From Verrucomicrobiota bacterium (lineage in GTDB: Bacteria; Verrucomicrobiota; Verrucomicrobiia; Verrucomicrobiales; DEV007): a stretch of 52,381 nt of DNA. The stretch spans positions 1 to 52,381 of the forward strand of contig DAOUQC010000028.1 in NCBI GenBank assembly GCA_030625775.1, read 5' to 3'. Position 1 is the stretch's first letter. Each line of letters starts with the position of its first letter. The notes beneath the pieces were generated by a model. It saw only the letters and a program-made list of their open reading frames with translations, had not been told where the DNA came from and made no database searches. The position numbers and the translations under genes were made by a program. Positions 9,065 through 17,029 of this stretch are shown piece by piece.

Positions 9065-10936
9065 CTAGCCAAAAGGTTGTTTGAATTGAGTCGTATAGAT
9101 GGTTTTTGATTCACTTTCGATCTCTGCAATACGTTGTCCTACTTTTGTGTTTGGATCGGGAAACGGCGGGGCGGTTGGCCTGGGGGCATTGTTTGCCGGG
9201 GCGTTATTGTGAGCAGTAGCTTGTATCGGTGATGACGGCCAGGCAAATACGAATAGCGGGGAATGAAAGTTTCCTGCAGTTATAGCAATGATTTCCCCCA
9301 GGTTTTTAGGAATGTCGAGTTGTTTGTGGCTGTTGTCTCCCCACGCGGAAAGGGTTCCATCATGATGAAGGGCCAGGGCAAAGGGTTTGGAGTTTTTGGT
9401 ATGTGCCCCCGAAATTTTCAAGGTGTGAATTGCTTTGAACTTCTCCGGCATGTGGGTGACCCCGGAAGCATTAAGTTTTTCTCTATCTCGCCGCATGATG
9501 GCTAGAGGTATCTCATCTTGATTAAAAGTTGGTATTTTTTTTATGAAAACAAAACTCTTGTCAGCTAACCGGGATTTGGTGTTTTTTGTTGTGACAGATG
9601 CGGCAATACCCTCCATTAATTGTTGTTGGCCGATCTGGGTGTTTTTTTCCGGGGCTTTGCGGGTTTTTACAATCGCAAAAATGATCAGGAAGATTGCGAC
9701 AATAATAAAAGGGATGATGTAAGGAGGGCGGGATGAGTTCCTCCGATCAATGCTTCGTCTCAGCTCGGTTGAGGGGCGTGGGTTCGAGTTGCTTGAAGGG
9801 AGTGTTGTTATACGACCGGTGACTAAAGTAGGCGGTTTTCCTGCAGCGGCCACACGGTCAGCAGGGATGTTGATTTTTCCTGTAAGGGTAGAGACACGAC
9901 CAGTTGTAAGGGGAGGGCTTTTCGATTTTGCTCGAACCGGGCCAGTGATAAGCCGTTTGCCGGAAGGCGTGATGCTGGGGTCGTCTACAGGTGCTTGCCT
10001 TTTTTCCGGCTCTTTTCCCGGCATCCCGTTTTTAGTGGCATGAATAGCAGCCAGACGATCAGATATTTCACCGATTGTCTGGAAGCGGTCATCGGCATCT
10101 TCCTGCATGGCCCGCAGCACGACTTCATCAAGTCGGATGTCGATGTGGGGATTGCATTCCGAGGGCATCGGAAATGCTCCTTTGGGCATTTGCCCTGTTA
10201 ACATTTGGTACATGACCACTCCAAGGGCATAGATATCGGCTCGGCCATCCACCTGGGCATCTTTATTGAATTGTTCCGGTGCAGCAAAACCCGGCGTGCC
10301 CATTGAAATCGCATCTTCATCTATCTCTGCCGCGGAGTTTTCATCATCAGGATCCCATGTGGGTTTTGCCCCGGTGAGTCTCGCCAGTCCAAAGTCGGCC
10401 ATTTTGACGTTGCCTTCCTTGTCGATGAGGATGTTAGCCGGTTTGATATCCCGGTGAACGATATCTCGCTTGTGAGCGTATTGAATGGCACTACAAACTT
10501 GCGGAATCCAGCCAAAAAAATGGGCAAGAGTCAGTTGGCCACCGCAAATCAGCTGAAACATGTCGGCCCCCTCGATGAACTCCATGACAAAATAGGCCTG
10601 CCCGCCTTTGGTTTCCCCGAAGTCGAAAATAGGAACTATGTGCGGGTGGCTCAGTTTGGCCATGGCCTTGGCCTCCTGCTCAAACCTGTCGCCAAAACCA
10701 TATTCGTCATGGTCCATTTTTGGCAGCAGTTTGATGGCGATCAGGCGATCAAGTTTAGGTTGCCGGGCTTTGTAAACAGCCCCCATTCCACCCACAGCGA
10801 TCAGCTCTATAAATTCGTATTGGGGCAGGCGCTCATTAAGGTCTTCGACTGTATGCGGGGCATAGTGATCCAAATCGGCCTGGCTGAGCGTTTTCAGGGA
10901 AGGATTGAGTGCTTCTGTATTGAAAAGTTCTGTCAT
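9065..10936 (-). CDS. Transmembrane Ser/Thr protein kinase with C-terminal RCC1-like repeat
   Basis: This 623-residue kinase has a canonical Hanks-type domain: glycine loop VGGMGAVYKA, ATP-binding Lys in IAIKLL (Lys69), catalytic loop HRDIKPANIL, DFGLAR and GTPGFAAPEQ. A Pro/Ser/Thr-rich linker follows (about residues 300-410). One membrane helix (PYIIPFIIVAIFLIIFAIV) is next, then an extracytoplasmic tail with a single RCC1-like unit (ALALHHDGTLSAWGDNSHKQ). Kinases of this layout are frequent in Planctomycetota and Verrucomicrobiota, and the tail may sense an external signal. It sits between an FHA-adenylate cyclase gene and two pilus ATPase genes. Since FHA domains read phosphothreonine, a kinase-cyclase link is plausible but inferred. 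It starts with ATG at 10936. Confidence 0.88.
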   Translation of the reverse strand: MTELFNTEALNPSLKTLSQADLDHYAPHTVEDLNERLPQYEFIELIAVGGMGAVYKARQPKLDRLIAIKLLPKMDHDEYGFGDRFEQEAKAMAKLSHPHIVPIFDFGETKGGQAYFVMEFIEGADMFQLICGGQLTLAHFFGWIPQVCSAIQYAHKRDIVHRDIKPANILIDKEGNVKMADFGLARLTGAKPTWDPDDENSAAEIDEDAISMGTPGFAAPEQFNKDAQVDGRADIYALGVVMYQMLTGQMPKGAFPMPSECNPHIDIRLDEVVLRAMQEDADDRFQTIGEISDRLAAIHATKNGMPGKEPEKRQAPVDDPSITPSGKRLITGPVRAKSKSPPLTTGRVSTLTGKINIPADRVAAAGKPPTLVTGRITTLPSSNSNPRPSTELRRSIDRRNSSRPPYIIPFIIVAIFLIIFAIVKTRKAPEKNTQIGQQQLMEGIAASVTTKNTKSRLADKSFVFIKKIPTFNQDEIPLAIMRRDREKLNASGVTHMPEKFKAIHTLKISGAHTKNSKPFALALHHDGTLSAWGDNSHKQLDIPKNLGEIIAITAGNFHSPLFVFAWPSSPIQATAHNNAPANNAPRPTAPPFPDPNTKVGQRIAEIESESKTIYTTQFKQPFG

Positions 10937-11045
10937 CTAAGCAGATAGAGCAGTGGGAGAGTTTATAAATAGGAAATAATAGCCTGGAGAGGGCATTTTT
11001 GAGAGGAATGAAAGTGAATAAATAAAGCTGCGTTTTGTTGTTTAT

Positions 11046-11972
11046 TCAAGCTTCTGGAAACGAGGTGACGGCACAGACATCAACCAGTTTGGCACGGCCT
11101 TTTACTTTGTGGGGGCCAAGATTTTTTTTGTATTGCTCTCCTTCGTCCCAGTTTTCAAAAAATGCAGACGAAGTTAAAACGCTTTCATCCAAGCTCCGGG
11201 TCAGACTTTCCAGACGGAAGGTGAGATTGACCGGGTCTCCAACCAGGGTGAATTCACTCTGGCTCATTCCTCCATAAGCGACCTCTCCCATGTTGATAGC
11301 GACGCCAGCGCTGAAATTCTGCCGAGCCTGGTCAAAAACTTCCCGGTGATCTGCATAGATATGGGTGCATGCGTCCAGTAGATCCCGGCTGGCTTTCAAT
11401 GCCGATAGACGTTGTTCCGGGCCGGTGGAAGTCCAGTAAGCGAGCACAGAATCACCAATAAACTTGTCCACGGTAGCACCGTGTCGGGCCAAGATCTGAT
11501 CGCATTCGCGATACCACTGGCCAATCGTTCTGGCGAGTTCGTCGGCAGGCAGGTTTTCGGACAAACTTGTGAATCCTTTGATATCACTCACGATGATAAT
11601 CACTTTGACAGAGCGAATCAAAGCAATAGTCGCGCTGCCTATAAGGCTACTATCCTGATTGGACGAGGCGTCACCCTCTTGCTCGAAGCGGTAAATATGA
11701 TCAGCTAATTGCAAGGTGTCGCCGTTGGTGAGCTTGAGAGTGGTGGTGACGCGGGCACCGTTCAGGAGGCTGCCGTTGAAACTGCCCAGATCATAAAACC
11801 AGAAGCCGTTATCCTGATGGCGGATCATGGCGTGGCGGCGGGAAACCCGCTGGTCGTCAATGTGCAGCTGGCAATCGGAGTTGCGCCCAAGAATTGTCAC
11901 TGGATCCAGATCACAGCGAGAGTTGTTTGAGACATCGACAAGACTTCCTTTCATTCGTGGCCGATTGAACAC
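11046..11972 (-). CDS. FHA domain-class III adenylate cyclase fusion
   Basis: In this 308-residue protein an N-terminal FHA domain (ILGRNSDCQLHI, SRRHA, DLGSFNGSLLNG; about residues 20-96) is joined to a class III cyclase domain (about residues 120-305). Metal ligands are Asp130 in SDIKGFT and Asp174 in FIGDSVLAYW. The adenine-selecting positions are Lys170 and Thr242, and Asn249 and Arg253 complete the active site. A Lys/Thr pair is typical of class IIIb adenylate cyclases, some of which respond to bicarbonate. There is no membrane segment. The GTG at 11972 is supported by GAAAGG eight bases upstream. The FHA domain should bind a phosphothreonine partner, and the kinase encoded next downstream is the obvious candidate. 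Confidence 0.87.
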   Translation of the reverse strand: MFNRPRMKGSLVDVSNNSRCDLDPVTILGRNSDCQLHIDDQRVSRRHAMIRHQDNGFWFYDLGSFNGSLLNGARVTTTLKLTNGDTLQLADHIYRFEQEGDASSNQDSSLIGSATIALIRSVKVIIIVSDIKGFTSLSENLPADELARTIGQWYRECDQILARHGATVDKFIGDSVLAYWTSTGPEQRLSALKASRDLLDACTHIYADHREVFDQARQNFSAGVAINMGEVAYGGMSQSEFTLVGDPVNLTFRLESLTRSLDESVLTSSAFFENWDEGEQYKKNLGPHKVKGRAKLVDVCAVTSFPEA

Positions 11973-12090
11973 AAAATTAACCTTTCAGGCAAGTAGATAT
12001 ACGGCTTTTTATGATTACCAGATCCGGATTTACAAGTTTGCCAGATGAATTAGCTGTGAATTTTTGTGATGGTGGAGGAGGGGGCTGTAA

Positions 12091-13404
12091 TCAGCCTTTT
12101 AACTCGAACGGCGCTTCTTTCTCATCCTCATTTTCATCCTTGTCCTTGTCATCAGGCGTGGCAGATGCTTCCTTTTGAGAGTTGCTGCCGCTTTGTGCTG
12201 GTGGGCCGGCATTTTTTTTGACTGGGCTTTCACCAGAATCATCAGAACTGTCTTTCACCTCAGCAGTTTTACCGGCACTCACACCGTTTTCGTCAGTAGA
12301 TTGCGGTGCGGTTTCTTTTTTCTCTACCGTCGGCGTTTTCTCAACTTTGATGACCTTGTCCCGGGACTTGGATTCTTCAACAGGTTCAGTTACAGGGGAG
12401 TTTTTTTTGTTACTTTTGGGTGGCTCCTCCTTTTTCTTCCTGGCGGTGTCAGTTTCAGGTGGTTTCTCTTTCTTTCTGACAACGTCAGCATGTCGAGGAC
12501 GTGCATCTCCCTTTCCAGGAAGGCTGATGTCAACATCGTGCTGGATGTTCATCTGCCCGGTGAGAACAGCGCCATCTTTCATCACAATAGCCCGAGCGCT
12601 GGCGTCACCAAGTACGGAACCTGTTTTAAAAATATGAATTGTGCCTGCACACAGAATGTCCCCGCGAACCACTCCATAAATATCGGCAGATTCGGCGATG
12701 ATTCCCTGAGGGAAGTCCAGTTCGCATTTTTTTTCGATGACAATGTGTTTGCAGTGCATGCTGCCCAGCACCTTGCCAGAGCTTTTAAATGTAGCGTTGC
12801 CAGAGCAGTCTACCGATCCGGAAATTTCACCCAATACGGTTAAGTTATGACAGGCGATCTCACAGCCTATGACCGAACCTTTTTTATGGATGGTCACATC
12901 ACCCCGGGTACGGATATTTCTCGAATACTGACCCCTGATGTCCTGGTCACTAAGGCTGATATAGAGACTGCACCGGGCACATTGGGTAGAGGTGGCAGCT
13001 ACACTGACTTCATGTATATGCCCACATTCAAAACAGCGGACTGGTTTTTTTTCTGGCTCGATGCTCGTTGTCTCATTACTATTACTCTGCAGTAAGCGCC
13101 CAAGTCCAAAAAATGAGCGCTTGGGAGCAGGAACAGGTTCATCCTTTTTTGTTAGCGATTTGTCGCTCACGTCCGGCTCATCAAAGCCTACATCTTGATA
13201 TTCAGCAGCTTCGCTGGCGGTGCTACGGAATCTGGGACCGGGGTCGTTGGCACCGAAAGGCGGCAAGGCCACTCCGTTCTCGATCTGATAGTGCTGTCCG
13301 CAGGAGCGGCAGAACGTAGATATGGCTAAGCCGGGCTCATGCTGTTCCTTTCCACAATGGGGGCAGGCAAGCAGGACTTCGTTCCGGCGAACGCTTTTTA
13401 ATAT
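12091..13404 (-). CDS. Zinc-ribbon bactofilin, polymer-forming cytoskeletal protein
   Basis: The bactofilin beta-helix core (SRNIRTRGDVTIHKKGSVIG onward, about 130 residues) is preceded by a CFEC/CARC zinc ribbon. A long acidic, Lys/Pro/Ser-rich disordered tail of about 120 residues follows. An annotation from the GTG at 13272 gives 393 residues. The frame stays open upstream to a stop at 13435-13437, and this extension encodes a second zinc ribbon, CPHCG and CRSCG. The extension has no ATG, GTG or TTG before CPHCG. An ATA at 13404-13402 is preceded at 7 bases by AAGGA and is my chosen start. Bactofilins self-assemble into filaments that organise cell shape or pilus components. The start is the uncertain part. 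Confidence 0.75.
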   Translation of the reverse strand: MLKSVRRNEVLLACPHCGKEQHEPGLAISTFCRSCGQHYQIENGVALPPFGANDPGPRFRSTASEAAEYQDVGFDEPDVSDKSLTKKDEPVPAPKRSFFGLGRLLQSNSNETTSIEPEKKPVRCFECGHIHEVSVAATSTQCARCSLYISLSDQDIRGQYSRNIRTRGDVTIHKKGSVIGCEIACHNLTVLGEISGSVDCSGNATFKSSGKVLGSMHCKHIVIEKKCELDFPQGIIAESADIYGVVRGDILCAGTIHIFKTGSVLGDASARAIVMKDGAVLTGQMNIQHDVDISLPGKGDARPRHADVVRKKEKPPETDTARKKKEEPPKSNKKNSPVTEPVEESKSRDKVIKVEKTPTVEKKETAPQSTDENGVSAGKTAEVKDSSDDSGESPVKKNAGPPAQSGSNSQKEASATPDDKDKDENEDEKEAPFELKG

Positions 13405-13480
13405 GCTGGTATCCTTCGTAACTGAGGGCCGTTTTCAGGTTGAGGGGATTTGCTGTTATCCGTTGTCAGAAAAAAAGATC

Positions 13481-13978
13481 TTATTTGCCTGCGGAGCCGG
13501 AGGATGAAGATTTTGAATCTCCCGAAGAAAAAGACGAACCCTGCTTGGTAGCAGTTGCGCCAACTGCCGACGAACCCATGAAAGTGGCTCCTTCCTCAAT
13601 CGCCAGTTTCCCGGCTTTGATATCACCAACCAACTCGGCATTCTGCTTCAACTCACAGCGGTCAGACACGGTGATGTTTCCGGTCACTTTACCAAAGACC
13701 GTCACCGAACGAGTTTTCACGTTTCCTTTGATCCGGGCATTTTCACCAATCGTGAGGTCACCGTCCGAGGATACTTCTCCATCGATTTTCCCATCGATAA
13801 TCAGGTCGTTTGAAAATTTAAGAGTTCCGGTGATTTCAACGTCGCTGGAAAGTATATTCTTGCTCATATTGCTGGCTGCTAGTCTGGGTGAAGTGATATT
13901 GTCGGCGAGAGGAGGATTTGATTCACCTGGAGCCGGGTCCATTGGTGAGGATTGATTGATTATTTGTTTTAAGGCCAC
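13481..13978 (-). CDS. Small bactofilin
   Basis: A 165-residue protein made almost entirely of a bactofilin domain. A short variable N-terminus precedes SSDVEITGTLKFSNDLIIDG, a regular beta-helical repeat with hydrophobic-Gly spacing runs to about residue 135, and a Ser/Gly/Lys tail ends the protein. Bactofilins polymerise without nucleotide and scaffold envelope enzymes or pilus motors. The GTG at 13978 lacks a visible Shine-Dalgarno sequence. Internal ATG codons (Met13 before DPAPGE, or the Met before SKNIL) are alternatives. It lies 76 bases upstream of the larger zinc-ribbon bactofilin, so the two probably act together. Confidence 0.83.
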   Translation of the reverse strand: MALKQIINQSSPMDPAPGESNPPLADNITSPRLAASNMSKNILSSDVEITGTLKFSNDLIIDGKIDGEVSSDGDLTIGENARIKGNVKTRSVTVFGKVTGNITVSDRCELKQNAELVGDIKAGKLAIEEGATFMGSSAVGATATKQGSSFSSGDSKSSSSGSAGK

Positions 13979-14026
13979 GCTTTACTAGACCAAAGAGCTG
14001 CACGGACGTCAATCGAACATCGTCAG

Positions 14027-14068
14027 AAAGTTGCAAAAAAGACAAGTAAAGTTGCAAAAAAGACAAGT
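14027..14068. repeat. Perfect tandem duplication of a 21-base unit
   Basis: AAAGTTGCAAAAAAGACAAG plus T occurs twice, head to tail and without mismatch, at 14027-14047 and 14048-14068. It ends just before the stop codon of the oxidoreductase gene (14070-14072) and so lies in that gene's 3' untranslated region. The lack of divergence suggests a recent slippage or duplication event. Confidence 0.95.
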
Positions 14069-14069
14069 T

Positions 14070-15488
14070 TTACAGCTCAGCCAATTCCTCTGCCGGATAA
14101 GTCCAAATTTCACTGAGGGTGGGGTGGTAGTGGGGGATGGATGCCAGATCTTTCGCCGTTGATCCGAAATGCATGGCGACGACGATTTCGTGAATGAGTT
14201 CCACGGCTTCTGGTCCGATCACAGCACCCCCGATCAATTTGCCGGTTTTGTTATCCTGGATCAGTTTTACGAATCCGTGTAATTCGTTCATGATCATGGA
14301 TTTGCCGTGATCATCAAAAGGGTAGGTGGCACATGTGAAGTCGAGTTCCCGAGCGACCGCCTCGTCGGTAGTCATGCCGACCCAGGCAACTTGCGGGCTT
14401 GAAAAAACACCGTAAAGCTTGAGCCGGTAATCGATCCGGCGTTGTTTTATTTGTGATTTCCCCAGCAGGATGGCGGCATTTTGTGCAGCGATTTCTCCTT
14501 GTTCAATTGCGATGTGAACAATCTCATGGGGGCCGGTTACATCGCCTGCGGCAAAAATATGAGGGATTGAAGTGGCCATCGAACGATCTGCAGCGATGTG
14601 GCGTCCTCTCATATCGATATTGACCACATCAAGATTCAGACTGCCTGTATTGGGGGCTCGTCCGAGTGCGTAGAGGATCTCATCCGCTGCGACTTTCCTT
14701 GGGTGGCCAACCTGATCAAAGTGAACCACTTTCAGACCGTCCCGGCTCTCCACTTTCCGTAAACCTGTGCCAGTGTGGATTTCGATTCCACGGGATTTCA
14801 TAGATGTTTCAAGTGCCTGGGCCACATCGGCATCGACGCCTCGCAGGAGTTGGCCGCTGCGTTGAATAATGATAACTTTTTTTCCCAGTCCTTCGAGGTA
14901 ACAGGCCATTTCCAGAGCAATGGCCCCTCCTCCGAGTACAGTGATGCTGTCAGGTAAGTTTTCAGCATCGAGGATGTCATCACTGGTGAGGAAGCCTGTT
15001 TCGGAAAGGCCGGGTAAATCGATGGTGTTAATGTGAGAGCCGGTAGCAACACAGATGGTGTCAGCAGTGATCTGAATTGATCCACCTGAATCTCTTAAGG
15101 TCACATCCAATGTGTTCTCATCTTTGAATTCAGCACTTCCTCGGATGAGATTAAAGGTTCCGCATTCAAGTTGTTCTTTGCGGTAGCTGGAAAAGTCGTC
15201 AATCAGACGTCGTTTTCGTTTAATGATGGCGGGTAAGTCGACCTGGACTTGCTCCGGGGCCAGGCCGAATTCAGATGCCTCCCGGATATCCCGTGCACGT
15301 TTGGATGATTCGATCAGTGCTTTGCTCGGCATACAGCCTTTGAGAATGCATAAGCCTCCGAGGGCCTCCGAACCGTCGATCACGGCAGTGCTTAAGCCGA
15401 AATCGTTGGCGGCTGTTCTGGCGGCTGCGTAACCGGCACTGCCTCCTCCGATGACGACAAATTCGAAGTGTGGCGGCGATGTTGGCAT
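14070..15488 (-). CDS. Class I pyridine nucleotide-disulfide oxidoreductase (Lpd-like)
   Basis: This 472-residue flavoprotein has an FAD-binding motif GGGSAGYAAA at its N-terminus and the redox-active pair in GGLCILKGCMPSK (Cys-x4-Cys). An NAD(P)-binding GGGAIALEMA motif follows, then a second FAD contact FAAGDVTG, and the C-terminal dimerisation motif HYHPTLSEIW with the active-site His. The overall form matches dihydrolipoamide dehydrogenase, mercuric reductase and related enzymes. No 2-oxoacid dehydrogenase or mer genes are adjacent, so the substrate is not fixed; dihydrolipoamide or another disulfide is possible. The ATG at 15488 is 13 bases downstream of the DUF1501 gene, which suggests co-transcription. 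Confidence 0.85.
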   Translation of the reverse strand: MPTSPPHFEFVVIGGGSAGYAAARTAANDFGLSTAVIDGSEALGGLCILKGCMPSKALIESSKRARDIREASEFGLAPEQVQVDLPAIIKRKRRLIDDFSSYRKEQLECGTFNLIRGSAEFKDENTLDVTLRDSGGSIQITADTICVATGSHINTIDLPGLSETGFLTSDDILDAENLPDSITVLGGGAIALEMACYLEGLGKKVIIIQRSGQLLRGVDADVAQALETSMKSRGIEIHTGTGLRKVESRDGLKVVHFDQVGHPRKVAADEILYALGRAPNTGSLNLDVVNIDMRGRHIAADRSMATSIPHIFAAGDVTGPHEIVHIAIEQGEIAAQNAAILLGKSQIKQRRIDYRLKLYGVFSSPQVAWVGMTTDEAVARELDFTCATYPFDDHGKSMIMNELHGFVKLIQDNKTGKLIGGAVIGPEAVELIHEIVVAMHFGSTAKDLASIPHYHPTLSEIWTYPAEELAEL

Positions 15489-15501
15489 GTTTGAATAGAG
15501 G

Positions 15502-17001
15502 TCAGTTTAGAATGTCGAGTATGGGTCGGGCTGGTTCCACCCCGGTGAGGCGCGCATCCAGTCCGTTGAACTTATACGTCAAACGTTCATGATCAATCCC
15601 CAGTGTGTGCAGCAGAGTGGCATTCAAATCACGGATATGCACCGGGTTTTCGACAATGTTGTAACAATGGTCGTCAGTTCGCCCGTAATCAAATCCACCT
15701 TTGACACCACCGCCAGCCATCCAGATGCTGAAGCAGCGTCCGTGGTGGTCGCGTCCGGAAGTGGGATCACCGAATTTCCCCTGGCTGAAAACCGTTCGCC
15801 CGAATTCACCGCCCCAGATGACCAGGGTGTCTTCGAGCAGGCCGCGCATTTTGAGATCTTTGATGAGAGCAGCGGATCCCTGGTCGACGTCGTGGCATTG
15901 ACGGGGGAATTGATCCCGGATGCGAACATGTTGATCCCAGCCGCGGTGAAAGAGTTGGATGAAGCGCACACCTTGCTCTGCCATGCGTCGTGCCATGAGG
16001 CAGTTGGCGGCATAACTGCCTGGTTTGGCAACTTCGGGGCCATAAAGATCCAACACATGCTGGGGTTCGTCGCTGAAGTCAGTCAAATCTGGAACCGAGG
16101 TTTGCATGCGGTAGGCCATTTCGTAAGAATCAATACGTGCCTGGATTTCGGGATCACCGACTTCGGCGGCGTGTTGTTGATTCAATTTCTCGAGATCATC
16201 CAGGAACCGGCGGCGTTGTTTTGCGGATATACCTTTAGGATTGGCGAGATACAATACCGGACTCGACCCTGGTCTGAGCTGCACGCCCTGATGACTCGAA
16301 GGAAGGTAGCCGTTTCCCCACAAGCGGGAAAACAGCGGCTGCCCCGGATTTTTTCCTGTGCCCTGGGATAACAAAACCATGTAAGCGGGCAGGTTGCTGT
16401 TTTCACTGCCCAGGCCGTAACTCAACCAGGACCCGAGACTGGCATGACCGAGTTGCTGACTGCCGGTGTTGATGAAAGTGATCGCCGGATCGTGATTGAT
16501 CGCTTCAGTGTGTAGAGAGCGCACGATGGTGATGTCGTTCGCAATGCTCTGAATGTGAGGCAGGAGATCGCTGATGTAGGTGCCGTGTTTGCCGCATTGT
16601 TTCATGCCCCAGAGCGGAGCCATGGTGGGGTAGCTTTTTTGATTGGCCGTCATACCGGTGACACGCTGGTTGCCCAGTACAGATGCCGGCACATTGGTTC
16701 CATTGAGCCGATCCAGTGCCGGTTTGTAATCAAAAAGGTCGACGTGTGAGGGGCCGCCCGATTGGAAAAGGTAGATCACCCGTTTAGCGGTCGAGGGGAA
16801 ATTGGGAAAGCCAGGGAGTCCTGTCGATCCTATGGACGGGGATGTAGCTGGCGCTACGCTTGATTTTGCAGCCTCGGCGGATCCGGGAAAAAGATGGGGG
16901 AACAATAGACTGCCAAGCGCTGCCTGACCGATGCCGTTGGCGGATTGGCTAAAAAAGTTGCGCCGGTTGATTTGGCGACTGTGATCTAAAAAGGGATTCA
17001 T
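15502..17001 (-). CDS. DUF1501 family exported protein
   Basis: The 499-residue protein has a Tat-like signal ([19 protein letters not shown]). The DUF1501 fold (PF07394, related to alkaline phosphatase/sulfatase folds) follows, with [19 protein letters not shown] near the start. Further family motifs are [38 protein letters not shown] and [10 protein letters not shown]. The His and Asp residues could hold a metal, but biochemical function in this family is largely unknown. It lies 28 bases downstream of a PSD1 cytochrome gene on the same strand, a pairing seen very often in Planctomycetota and Verrucomicrobiota. The two products are therefore probably a functional unit in the envelope. Confidence 0.9.
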   Translation of the reverse strand: MNPFLDHSRQINRRNFFSQSANGIGQAALGSLLFPHLFPGSAEAAKSSVAPATSPSIGSTGLPGFPNFPSTAKRVIYLFQSGGPSHVDLFDYKPALDRLNGTNVPASVLGNQRVTGMTANQKSYPTMAPLWGMKQCGKHGTYISDLLPHIQSIANDITIVRSLHTEAINHDPAITFINTGSQQLGHASLGSWLSYGLGSENSNLPAYMVLLSQGTGKNPGQPLFSRLWGNGYLPSSHQGVQLRPGSSPVLYLANPKGISAKQRRRFLDDLEKLNQQHAAEVGDPEIQARIDSYEMAYRMQTSVPDLTDFSDEPQHVLDLYGPEVAKPGSYAANCLMARRMAEQGVRFIQLFHRGWDQHVRIRDQFPRQCHDVDQGSAALIKDLKMRGLLEDTLVIWGGEFGRTVFSQGKFGDPTSGRDHHGRCFSIWMAGGGVKGGFDYGRTDDHCYNIVENPVHIRDLNATLLHTLGIDHERLTYKFNGLDARLTGVEPARPILDILN

Positions 17002-17029
17002 GAGGGAAAAGTTGAGATTTCAAATGGGT

